Part shown: positions 52,525-61,022 of the stretch, piece by piece
Numbering within the stretch: position 1 is the first letter of the stretch
Layout: each line of letters opens with the position of its first letter
Origin: an uncultured Aquimarina sp.
Lineage (GTDB): Bacteria; Bacteroidota; Bacteroidia; Flavobacteriales; Flavobacteriaceae
Length of the DNA: 64,000 bases
Reading direction: 5' to 3'
NCBI GenBank assembly: GCA_947496705.1
Contig: CANMDW010000002.1
Span: 1 to 64,000, forward strand
Position numbers and translations under genes: made by a program
The notes under the pieces: generated by a model
Databases searched by the model: none
Told to the model about the DNA's origin: nothing
The model's input: the letters and a program-made list of their open reading frames with translations, nothing else

Positions 52525-55515
52525 GTGTGGCATAGAATTAAAAAGCATATTTCTTTTATTCTTTTTCTTATAAGTTTTGGCACGTATGCTCAACAAGAAA
52601 GCCCTTTTAGCATAGATGTGTATGAGGTTAAAGATACTATTTCGACGATAGTCGAAAAAGAAACCGGTCCTTTATTGATCGAAGATTATGAGGCACAAAA
52701 GCGCTGGGTAGATAGTATTTATAATAGCATGACGTTAAAAGAGAAAGTAGGCCAGCTCTTTATGGTTCACGTGTCTTCTTCAGATCCTAAAAAAGAAACC
52801 GATAGGATAAAAAAACTGATAGAAGACTTTAATATTGGCGGTGTTATTTTTTCTAAAGGAGGTCCAAAACAACAGGCAAAACTAAATAATAAGTACCAGG
52901 AACGGTCAAAAATACCTTTGTTGATTGGTATGGATGCAGAATGGGGTCTTGCTATGCGATTGGATTCTACACAAGCTTTTCCCTGGAATATGACTTTAGG
53001 AGCAATTCAGGATAATACCCTTATTGAAGAGACAGGCAGACAAATAGCAAGGCATTGCAAACGATTGGGAGTTCATGTTAATTTTGCACCTGTAGTAGAT
53101 ATTAATACCAATCCTAAAAACCCGATTATCGGAAACCGCTCTTTTGGCGAAAATGAAGAAACAGTTGCCAAAAAAGCATTGGCTTTTATGCAAGGAATGC
53201 AGAAAGAAGGCGTTCTGGCCAGTGCAAAGCATTTTCCGGGTCATGGCGATACCGAAACCGATTCGCATGAAACACTCCCCACTATCGGTTTTGATACCCA
53301 GAGAATTGATAGTGTAGAATTGTATCCATATCGTAGACTTATTAATGAAGGGCTATCCAGTATTATGGTAGCTCATCTTCATATTCCCAGCCTGGAATCA
53401 CGATCAGGATATCCGTCTTCACTTTCCGAAAATGTGGTCACCAATTTGCTTAAAAACGATTTGAACTTTAAAGGCTTGATTTTTACTGATGCTTTGAATA
53501 TGAAAGGTGTATCAAACTTTAAAGCTCCGGGTGAAATCGATCTGGCAGCATTTTTAGCAGGGAATGATGTGTTATTGATGTCAGAAGATGTAGCATTGGC
53601 TTCTCAAAAAATGGTTTCGGCATATTATTCGGGAATCGTAACAGAAGAACGCCTGGCACATTCTGTTCGAAAAATTTTATTGGCTAAATATAAAGCTGGC
53701 TTACATAAATATAAGCCGGTTAACATAGCGTATCTCTATGAAGAGTTGAATAGTATAAAAAATGAAGTATTACATCATGATTTGGTTGAAAACTCTTTAA
53801 CAATACTAAAAAACGACAGAGCGACACTGCCTGTTAAGAATCTTGATCTTAAGAAGATTGCTTATGTATCTATGGGAGATGATTCTGGTGATGCATTTTA
53901 TGAAGAACTGAATAAATATACACAGGTAGATTGGGTAAAAGCAGTTCAGTTGGGTGAAATGATAGAAAAACTGCGTGATTATAATTATGTTATTGTAGGT
54001 TTTCATAAGTCTAATACATCTCCCTGGAAAGACTATAAGTTCAAAGACAAAGAATTGGTTTGGTTGTATGAAATAGCAAGGTTGAATACCACAGTTCTTA
54101 ATGTATTTGCCCGCCCTTATGCCATGTTGGATATGTTGACCATTACAAATTTTGATGGTATTTTAATGGCGTATCAAAATAGTGTTGTTGCCCAGCAGAA
54201 AGCAGCTCAACTTCTTTTTGGTGCTATTGAAAGCAAAGGAAAAATTCCGGTAAGTCTGGGAGAAGACTTTCCGGCTGGTACCGGATATGCAACCAGGTCA
54301 TTAAAAAGATTATCTTATGGTTTGCCCGAAAGTGTAGGAATGAATTCATATAAACTCAATAGAATTGATTCTATAGTAGACTTTACACTAAAAGAAAAAA
54401 TGACCCCTGGGCTGCAGTTGATCGTTGCCAGAAAAGGAAAAGTGATTTTTAATAGAAATTATGGATATCATACCTATAATAAAATACGTAAAGTAAAAGG
54501 GACTGATATTTTTGATCTGGCTTCACTTACCAAAATATTGGCAACTTTACCGCTTACTATAGAATTAAAAGATAAAGGAATAGTATCTCTGGATACCAAA
54601 GTAGGAGATATGTTACCTTCTTTTAAAGATTCAAATAAAGAACATATCACGATACGATCTATGTTGTCTCATTATGCGAGATTAAGATCGTGGATTCCAT
54701 TTTTTCTGAAGACGTTGGATTCTGTAACACAAAAACCAGATAGGAAGTATTATAGAAATAGCCTCTCTGAGGAGTTTAATATAGAAGTAACAAACAATCT
54801 TTACCTACGTAGTGACATGAAAGATTCTTTAATTGTAAGAATTAAGGAAAGCGAATTGCGTAAAAGATTAAATTATAAATACAGTGATCTGCCATACTAT
54901 CTTTTAAAGTTTTTTATAGAAGATCATTATGGAAATACATTAAATAAACTGACACAGCAACATTTTTATTCACCTTTGGGAGCAAACAACACTTCATATT
55001 TACCTTTAAAGAAGTTTAAGAAAAGAAGAATTTTACCTACAGAAAATGACAGGGCATTTAGAAATGGGATTATTCATGGCTATGTTCATGATCAGGGAGC
55101 GGCAATGTTTGGAGGTATCGGTGGTCATGCAGGATTATTTGCCAATGCCAACGATGTGACCAAAATAATGCAAATGTATCTTAACGGTGGATATTATGGT
55201 GGGAAACGCTATTTTAACAGTCAGACTTTAGAAGAGTTCAATACCTGTTATTATTGTGATAAAGATGTACGCAGGGGCGTTGGGTTTGATAAACCACAAT
55301 TAGGAGATATAGGACCAACATGTGGATGCATATCCATGACCAGTTTTGGGCATAGTGGCTTTACGGGCACATTTACCTGGGCCGATCCCGAAGAAGAGAT
55401 TGTATATGTATTCTTAAGCAATCGCACATATCCCGATCCGGCAAACCGCAAACTGATCTCTAATGATATTCGTTCAGAGATACAGCGGGTGATCTATGAT
55501 GCCATAGATTATTGA
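52525..55515 (+). CDS. Fusion of GH3 beta-N-acetylglucosaminidase (NagZ-like) and class C beta-lactamase-like serine hydrolase
   Basis: 996 aa. Signal peptide (ending GTYAQ), GH3 domain (about 60-400) with the NagZ signature KHFPGHGDTETDSH, whose His and Asp form the catalytic dyad, and the nucleophile region FTDALNMKGV. A GH3 C-terminal-like domain (about 400-600) and a beta-lactamase/penicillin-binding-like domain (about 620-990) follow: LASLTKIL (Ser-x-x-Lys), YKYSDLPYY (Tyr of YxN-like box), HSGFTGT (KTG-equivalent). The combination suggests one protein that trims GlcNAc and then acts on the peptide or ester part of muropeptides; substrate unproven. The start is GTG at 52525; no nearby ATG. 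Confidence 0.92.
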   Translation: MWHRIKKHISFILFLISFGTYAQQESPFSIDVYEVKDTISTIVEKETGPLLIEDYEAQKRWVDSIYNSMTLKEKVGQLFMVHVSSSDPKKETDRIKKLIEDFNIGGVIFSKGGPKQQAKLNNKYQERSKIPLLIGMDAEWGLAMRLDSTQAFPWNMTLGAIQDNTLIEETGRQIARHCKRLGVHVNFAPVVDINTNPKNPIIGNRSFGENEETVAKKALAFMQGMQKEGVLASAKHFPGHGDTETDSHETLPTIGFDTQRIDSVELYPYRRLINEGLSSIMVAHLHIPSLESRSGYPSSLSENVVTNLLKNDLNFKGLIFTDALNMKGVSNFKAPGEIDLAAFLAGNDVLLMSEDVALASQKMVSAYYSGIVTEERLAHSVRKILLAKYKAGLHKYKPVNIAYLYEELNSIKNEVLHHDLVENSLTILKNDRATLPVKNLDLKKIAYVSMGDDSGDAFYEELNKYTQVDWVKAVQLGEMIEKLRDYNYVIVGFHKSNTSPWKDYKFKDKELVWLYEIARLNTTVLNVFARPYAMLDMLTITNFDGILMAYQNSVVAQQKAAQLLFGAIESKGKIPVSLGEDFPAGTGYATRSLKRLSYGLPESVGMNSYKLNRIDSIVDFTLKEKMTPGLQLIVARKGKVIFNRNYGYHTYNKIRKVKGTDIFDLASLTKILATLPLTIELKDKGIVSLDTKVGDMLPSFKDSNKEHITIRSMLSHYARLRSWIPFFLKTLDSVTQKPDRKYYRNSLSEEFNIEVTNNLYLRSDMKDSLIVRIKESELRKRLNYKYSDLPYYLLKFFIEDHYGNTLNKLTQQHFYSPLGANNTSYLPLKKFKKRRILPTENDRAFRNGIIHGYVHDQGAAMFGGIGGHAGLFANANDVTKIMQMYLNGGYYGGKRYFNSQTLEEFNTCYYCDKDVRRGVGFDKPQLGDIGPTCGCISMTSFGHSGFTGTFTWADPEEEIVYVFLSNRTYPDPANRKLISNDIRSEIQRVIYDAIDY

Positions 55516-55552
55516 TAGCCACAGAAATATGGTAGTTCCTAAAATTTAAAAT

Positions 55553-56458
55553 ATGATGAATAGTAAACTTTCAGACCATGGACCGATGTTTTCAAGAATC
55601 GTTGCCGGATGTATGAATTGGGGTGAGTGGGGCGCCAATTTATCTGCAGATCAGGCACATAAACTTATTGAAGATTGCCTTACTATTGGGGTGACTACCT
55701 TTGATCATGCCGATATATATGGGCATTATACCACCGAAACATTGTTTGGAAATGCTATAAAAGGCAATATTTCGCTTCGCGAAAAAATGCAGTTGATTAC
55801 CAAGTGCGGAATTAAACTGGTAACTCCAAATCGGCCAGAAAATAGTATCAAATCCTATAATACCAGTGCGGCATATATTATAAGCTCGGTAGAGCAATCT
55901 TTGAGTAATCTCCAAACTGATTATGTAGATCTTTTATTGATTCATCGGCCTAGCCCATTAATAAACCCTCAGGAAATAGCTGAAGCTTTTTTTAAACTAA
56001 AAAAAGAAGGTAAGGTAATGCATTTTGGGGTTTCAAACTTTACCCGCACCCAGTTCGAAATGCTCAATACGTATGTGCCGTTGGTAACCAATCAAATTGA
56101 AATTTCACCATTGCATATAGCACCTTTTGTTGATGGTACTCTGGATCAATGTATAGAAAGAAATGTAAAACCGATGGGGTATTCTACACTGGCCGGAGGA
56201 AAATTCTTTGCAAAAAAGCCTGGTGATCAAGTAGAAAGAATCAACAAAACAGTTGATCAATTGACCAAAAAGTATGATGTAGCACCCGATCAAATTCTAA
56301 CATCCTGGATATTGAAACACCCATCAGGGATACTGCCTATCATAGGTTCTACCAAAATTAATCGTATTCGATCTGCAGTAGATGCTTTACAGGTGCAAAT
56401 TACCGACGAAGAATGGTTTATGATTTGGGAAGCTTCGTTAGGAGAAGAAGTAGCTTGA
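55553..56458 (+). CDS. Aldo/keto reductase family oxidoreductase
   Basis: 301 aa TIM-barrel NADPH-dependent reductase. The catalytic tetrad is visible: Asp and Tyr in TFDHADIYGHY, Lys in LITKCG, His in LLIHRPSP. C-terminal cofactor-binding segment ILPIIGSTKINRIRSA. Related to E. coli YdhF-type reductases by length and motifs. Substrate unknown. Two consecutive ATG codons (55553, 55556) are possible starts. It lies 38 bp after the GH3 fusion gene. Confidence 0.9.
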   Translation: MMNSKLSDHGPMFSRIVAGCMNWGEWGANLSADQAHKLIEDCLTIGVTTFDHADIYGHYTTETLFGNAIKGNISLREKMQLITKCGIKLVTPNRPENSIKSYNTSAAYIISSVEQSLSNLQTDYVDLLLIHRPSPLINPQEIAEAFFKLKKEGKVMHFGVSNFTRTQFEMLNTYVPLVTNQIEISPLHIAPFVDGTLDQCIERNVKPMGYSTLAGGKFFAKKPGDQVERINKTVDQLTKKYDVAPDQILTSWILKHPSGILPIIGSTKINRIRSAVDALQVQITDEEWFMIWEASLGEEVA

Positions 56459-56672
56459 TGGATAGCTTTAACCCGGATTTTCTATGGGTTTTCAGTATAA
56501 TGTTAATGTTAAAATACTTGTAAATTGTTATATAGCCTCTTTTTTTGCTTTATATTTAGTCTTTCGTTATGATTCTTGAACGTAAATACAATTATCACTC
56601 TAATTGTTAAATCGTAAGCCTGGTAAAATCCACACAAATCCCACCCCTAACCCCTAATTCCCCCTCCAGACA

Positions 56673-57125
56673 ATGCAAAAGTATAAACTAACACTTATAG
56701 GATTGATAGTGTCTATTTTTGTTTATGTAACTACTATTGCCTTAGACCTTGATCTTTTTGAACAATTTTTGTTATTGTTAAAAAACATTGAACAATATGA
56801 GTTTGATGAATTAATAGTTCCGCTTGTTGTGTTTTTTATATTTCTATATTTAGATACGCGCAGGCGTAGTAAAATAATTCAAGTGGAAAATGAAAAACTA
56901 AAGATTTATAAAGCGATGTTAATATCGAGCCATCATATTTTGAATAATTTTATTTATCAAATGGATATTTTTAAGCTTACTGCAGAAGATACTCCTGGAT
57001 TTGATGCGCAAACGTTGGCCTTTTATGAAGATATAGTAAGTAACACCTCTCATAAGATTAATTCTTTGAGTAATCTTACTACAATTGATGAATTTTCTAT
57101 TCGAACCTGTGTATTGAATGAATAA
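56673..57125 (+). CDS. Membrane protein with a histidine-kinase-like dimerisation helix but no kinase domain
   Basis: 150 aa. Two membrane helices (about 7-27, 47-60), then a charged linker and a helical region with SSHHILNNFIYQMDIFKL. The H-x-x-N-N-F pattern resembles the phosphorylatable H box of LytS/HisKA_3-type sensor kinases. The frame ends 60 residues later, so no ATPase domain is present. It may be a truncated kinase, a decoy partner or simply a membrane protein of another family. No response regulator is adjacent. Confidence 0.65.
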   Translation: MQKYKLTLIGLIVSIFVYVTTIALDLDLFEQFLLLLKNIEQYEFDELIVPLVVFFIFLYLDTRRRSKIIQVENEKLKIYKAMLISSHHILNNFIYQMDIFKLTAEDTPGFDAQTLAFYEDIVSNTSHKINSLSNLTTIDEFSIRTCVLNE

Positions 57126-57167
57126 GGAATGGTATTGTAGATCACTTTCTAGACACTAGATAGAATT

Positions 57168-57716
57168 TTAGAGTGTATTTTGTTTTTTGAAAAAGCTAAA
57201 TACAGAACCACCGTATTTTCTTGAATTTTCAAAATAAGGAGCTTCCTTGAGAGAAGTATGCTTTGAATGTTCTATTATGAGTATTCCATCTTCATTAAGA
57301 AGTTCGTTTTCAAAAACCAGGGCTGCAATTTTGGTGAATTGATCAGTGGTGAAATCATACGGAGGATCGGCAAAAATAATATCAACTTTCCGATGTATTT
57401 TTTCCAGATAGCTGTATACATCACTTTTTATCGTTTCGATAGGAAGATCAAGTTCTCTTGCAATACTTTTAATAAACCCAAGACATGCATAATGAGAATC
57501 GACAGCAGTAATGTCTTCGGTGCCTCTCGAAGCAAATTCATAACTAATATTACCAGTTCCAGAGAAAAGATCCAATACCGAGATAAGAGAAAAATTATAA
57601 TGATTGTTTAAAATATTGAATATCCCTTCTTTTGCCATGTCGGTAGTTGGGCGAACAGGCAGTTTTTTGGGAGCAATGAGTCTTTTTCCTTTGTATTTTC
57701 CTGAAATGATGCGCAT
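57168..57716 (-). CDS. rsmD: 16S rRNA (guanine(966)-N(2))-methyltransferase RsmD
   Basis: 182 aa. Motifs: MRIISGKYKGKRL and RPTTDMAKEGIFNIL at the N-terminus, SAM-binding VLDLFSGTGNISYEFASRG, and the N6/N2 methylase box FADPPYDF. Methylates G966 in the small-subunit rRNA. Directly downstream (2 bp) of a DUF3822 gene, the usual flavobacterial pair. Confidence 0.94.
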   Translation of the reverse strand: MRIISGKYKGKRLIAPKKLPVRPTTDMAKEGIFNILNNHYNFSLISVLDLFSGTGNISYEFASRGTEDITAVDSHYACLGFIKSIARELDLPIETIKSDVYSYLEKIHRKVDIIFADPPYDFTTDQFTKIAALVFENELLNEDGILIIEHSKHTSLKEAPYFENSRKYGGSVFSFFKKQNTL

Positions 57717-57718
57717 AT

Positions 57719-58543
57719 TTAGAAATGGCTTAGTAATACAAAATGCTGGTGTGGTTCAAAGGGTTTTATTTCTGGGGATACGTTTAATGTCTGCGAAAAG
57801 TTTCCAAAACTAATGTTGCGAATGTATGTATTTGCAATCTTGTAGCATTCACTTTCTTTGGTAACAGATCCTAAAAATACCAGTGAAAATTCTTCAGGAT
57901 TTAACTTCACCTGCTCTGTAGCAAACATTAAGTAATACAAAAAATCTTCTTCGGTTTCATAGGTAAACGTATTTCCCATAATAAGTTTTCCTTTTTCAAT
58001 GATAATCAAATCAAAAGAATTGGCATTCATATGGGCAAAAACAGAGGTAGATTCGCTGTTTTTTTCCCGAGAGAGTAAAGAGCTTACCAAAATAGTACTG
58101 GCATGTTTGTAAGTAAATGAACCGAAGGTATCAAAAAAGAAATTGTTAATATTTGTATAAGGAATATATACTGTTACTATTTCATGTTGATCAAGTTCAT
58201 CATAGGTAATAAAATCATTTTGTAAAACTTTAATAGTATAGTGCAGGTATTCTTTCAGCATATTTTGATCAAACAAAGGCTTTGGCACCAATGTATATAG
58301 ATCATTTTGATAAATAACTTCTACAGTTTCAAAGTTCCCTTTCAGTTTCAGATTATTGTCAAAGAGGTATTTAATTTTATCCAATACTTGTTCTGGAGTA
58401 AGTTGAATACCAAAATTATCATGTTCTATGGCAGTAATCTGTTGGTCGGTATCTGTGGCACAAAAAGAAAGTCCATTCAAGCTCACCTGAATGGACAATG
58501 TTTTTGATCTATTGTCAATGGTATTATTGGTCGTTTGCACCAT
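57719..58543 (-). CDS. DUF3822 family protein
   Basis: 274 aa, a Bacteroidota-specific family with an ASKHA-like (actin/hexokinase) fold predicted by its two similar halves (LSIQVSLNGLSFCATD; SFDLIIIEKGKLIMGNTFTY). Function unknown. It is almost always next to rsmD in Flavobacteriia, as here, suggesting a link with ribosome or nucleic-acid methylation, unproven. Its start overlaps the end of the upstream gene by 20 bp, so translation of the three minus-strand genes is coupled. Confidence 0.88.
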   Translation of the reverse strand: MVQTTNNTIDNRSKTLSIQVSLNGLSFCATDTDQQITAIEHDNFGIQLTPEQVLDKIKYLFDNNLKLKGNFETVEVIYQNDLYTLVPKPLFDQNMLKEYLHYTIKVLQNDFITYDELDQHEIVTVYIPYTNINNFFFDTFGSFTYKHASTILVSSLLSREKNSESTSVFAHMNANSFDLIIIEKGKLIMGNTFTYETEEDFLYYLMFATEQVKLNPEEFSLVFLGSVTKESECYKIANTYIRNISFGNFSQTLNVSPEIKPFEPHQHFVLLSHF

Positions 58544-59168
58544 AAGTTCTTGGCCAGTTACCAGAAGTCATTACTTCGGTCATAGAACCAACAGAAAGAA
58601 AGGGTCCATTAACTCCATCAACCGAAACAACCTCTTTTTCTTGAGCTAAAAGATCTTTATCCTGATCAAATAATAATACATCTTTAGAAACTTTGGTTTC
58701 AAAAACCGGAATTCTCAAATCGTTTTTATTTATATATCCTGCATCCATCTCAAAATTGGCATCCACACCTTCAACAGGCACTTTCATCATCAATTTATGA
58801 CTTCCTGTTTTAAAAAGTGAATCTTTTACCGAAGCATACCCAAGGGTATCAATAACTACAGTATCTTTTGGTTCATCGATTTTAAGGATCTTATTAAACC
58901 TGATAAAACTAGAGTCTCTTCTTTGGGTAAGTGTAAACTTAGCAGTATCTATAAAAGAGATTAATTTTTCAGGATTTTTTTCGAATTTTCCAGTAATGGC
59001 TCTATAAGCTAACTGGGCCCTACGGATATCCCTTAAATTCTCAACAGCTTTAGCATACCGTTCTTGCTTTACTTTATTGAATTTAACAGGGCCGTTAATA
59101 GAATTGAATACTAAGAAACCTAAAAACCCTATAACTACCCACAGAACTAATTGAACAACAATTTTCAT
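58524..59168 (-). CDS. Single-pass membrane protein of unknown function, first gene of the DUF3822-rsmD operon
   Basis: 214 aa. One N-terminal membrane helix (VVQLVLWVVIGFLGFLVFNSI), then a helix with RYAKAVENLRDIRRAQLAYRAITGKF resembling the pilin/type II-secretion-like N-terminal helix, and a beta-rich extracytoplasmic part. Orthologues are conserved in Flavobacteriia. A TAGATTTG promoter box lies 33 bp upstream of the ATG (59168). Confidence 0.78.
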   Translation of the reverse strand: MKIVVQLVLWVVIGFLGFLVFNSINGPVKFNKVKQERYAKAVENLRDIRRAQLAYRAITGKFEKNPEKLISFIDTAKFTLTQRRDSSFIRFNKILKIDEPKDTVVIDTLGYASVKDSLFKTGSHKLMMKVPVEGVDANFEMDAGYINKNDLRIPVFETKVSKDVLLFDQDKDLLAQEKEVVSVDGVNGPFLSVGSMTEVMTSGNWPRTYGANDQ

Positions 59169-59200
59169 TTTATGATTTAGCTTTTAACATTAGTGTATAC

Positions 59201-59209
59201 GCAAATCTA
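59201..59209 (-). promoter_or_regulatory. -7 promoter box of the DUF3822-rsmD operon
   Basis: TAGATTTGC on the minus strand matches TAnnTTTG(C) fully; no clear -33 TTG at the ideal distance. Confidence 0.5.
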
Positions 59210-59254
59210 CAATTTTTTTTTAATGGTAAAAGTTTATTGCCGAAAAATCATTCC

Positions 59255-59262
59255 TATCTTTG
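59255..59262 (+). promoter_or_regulatory. -7 promoter box facing the RecD-like helicase
   Basis: TATCTTTG matches TAnnTTTG; a TTT at 59233-59235 lies 19 nt upstream. It would give a leader of about 200 nt before the helicase start. Confidence 0.45.
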
Positions 59263-59470
59263 ATTTATTGAAGTTATCCTGAGTTAATGTTTGTAAGCAG
59301 GAATTTTGTCTTTTGTTTTCTAAATAATAGATTTTTTTGAGAAGAAAAGCCTTAGCCACGGTTCGGTAAAAAGATGAAGCGAGATGGTGAAATGTAAATT
59401 TCGCAGGTAAAAGATTGATTCAGGATGAGTTTATTAAAAAATATAATTACCACACCTACAAAAATTTTCA

Positions 59471-60907
59471 ATGAGGGAAAAAGAGTTTTATGAGTTATTA
59501 AAAGAAGACTTCCCTTTTGAACCCACCATTAAACAAGATATAGTTCTGCAAAAATTATCTCATTTTTTGTTGTTGGGGTCAAAAGATTCGCTTTTTCTTC
59601 TTAAAGGATATGCAGGTACAGGAAAAACTACTTTGGTAGGAACCTTGGTCAAAAATTTATGGAGAGCCAAGTTAAATTCGGTACTCTTAGCACCAACGGG
59701 TCGAGCTGCCAAAGTGATAAGCAATTATTCTGGAACCCAGGCACAAACAATTCACAGACATATTTATTATCCTAAAAAGAATAAAAGCGGAGGTCTTGCT
59801 TTTCAACTTAAGCAAAATAAAAGCCGTAATACGATCTTTATCGTTGATGAAGCTTCAATGATTCCAGATACACCTAGCGATAGTAAATTATTTGAAAACG
59901 GATCGTTATTGGATGATTTAATGATGTATGTATATTCTGGACATAATTGCAAAATTCTTCTCATAGGGGATACGGCACAACTGCCACCTGTGAAACTTGA
60001 GGTAAGTCCTGCGCTTAATCCAGATAACCTGGCTATGGCATTCAACAAAGAGGTTACTCAGATAGAACTCGATGAGGTAGTAAGACAAGCAGAAAATAGC
60101 GGGATTTTGATGAATGCAACCCGTTTAAGAGAGCTTCTAAACGACGGTTTTTATGATGCTTTTCAGTTTAAAATTTCCGGGTATCCCGATATGATAAGGT
60201 TTTTTGACAGTCATGAGATTATGGATGCGTTAAATGACGCATATTCCAGTTCTGGGCATGAAGAGTCTGTTATTATACTTCGTTCAAACAAAAGAGCAAA
60301 TATATACAACCAGCAGATTCGATCACGAATACTTTTTCTGGAGGAGGAACTTTCTGCTGGTGATTATTTGATGGTAGTAAAAAACAATTATTTCTGGCTA
60401 GACACCAAAAGTGAGGCTGGTTTTATTGCCAATGGTGATATCATCAAAGTGTTAGAAATTTATGCAATAAAGGAGTTGTATGGCTTCCGGTTTGCCGAAG
60501 TTAAGATTAGTATGGTAGATTATCTTAACCAGAAGCCTTTTGAGACGGTCTTGCTTTTAGATACATTAGTTTCTGAAACTCCTTCTTTATCATATGAAGA
60601 ATCAAACCGATTATATCAGGAGGTAATGTTGGACTTTGAAGGGGAGAAATCAAAATATAAAAAATTCCTTGGCGTAAAGAATAATAAATATTTTAACAGT
60701 TTGCAGGTAAAATTTTCTTATGCAATCACTTGTCATAAATCTCAAGGGGGGCAATGGGATACTGTTTTTATAGAACAACCTTATCTTGCCGATGGTATTA
60801 CAAAGGATTATCTACGTTGGTTATATACTGCTATTACCAGAGCTAAAAAAACATTATATCTTATTGGTTTTAAAAATGATTTTTTTGTAGAAAACGAGCT
60901 TCTTTAA
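59471..60907 (+). CDS. RecD-like ATP-dependent DNA helicase (superfamily 1)
   Basis: 478 aa. Walker A GYAGTGKTTLVG, motif Ia LAPTGRAAKV, Walker B IVDEASMI, motif III LLIGDTAQLPPV, and C-terminal UvrD_C_2 motif SYAITCHKSQGGQWDTVFIE with LYTAITRAKKTLYLIG. This is the short RecD2/Dda-like architecture found in many Bacteroidota, without RecB/RecC partners here. A 5'-3' DNA helicase role is inferred from family. The ATG at 59471 begins MREKEFYELLKEDFPFEPT. Confidence 0.92.
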   Translation: MREKEFYELLKEDFPFEPTIKQDIVLQKLSHFLLLGSKDSLFLLKGYAGTGKTTLVGTLVKNLWRAKLNSVLLAPTGRAAKVISNYSGTQAQTIHRHIYYPKKNKSGGLAFQLKQNKSRNTIFIVDEASMIPDTPSDSKLFENGSLLDDLMMYVYSGHNCKILLIGDTAQLPPVKLEVSPALNPDNLAMAFNKEVTQIELDEVVRQAENSGILMNATRLRELLNDGFYDAFQFKISGYPDMIRFFDSHEIMDALNDAYSSSGHEESVIILRSNKRANIYNQQIRSRILFLEEELSAGDYLMVVKNNYFWLDTKSEAGFIANGDIIKVLEIYAIKELYGFRFAEVKISMVDYLNQKPFETVLLLDTLVSETPSLSYEESNRLYQEVMLDFEGEKSKYKKFLGVKNNKYFNSLQVKFSYAITCHKSQGGQWDTVFIEQPYLADGITKDYLRWLYTAITRAKKTLYLIGFKNDFFVENELL

Positions 60908-60970
60908 TTATTTTAACAAAATTTTAGATTTATTTAGGCAATAATTCAACAATTTGCTACCTCTCCCCAC

Positions 60971-61000
60971 TTGAAAATAGATTTTAAAAAGTTACTTTTG
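60971..61000 (+). promoter_or_regulatory. Promoter of the kdsB-kdnB fusion
   Basis: TTG (60971-60973), 18 nt, then TACTTTTG (60993-61000) fits the Bacteroidota -33/-7 consensus. The leader to the TTG start at 61023 would be about 15 nt, which supports that start codon. Confidence 0.7.
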
Positions 61001-61022
61001 CAATTACAAAAAGCAATACATT

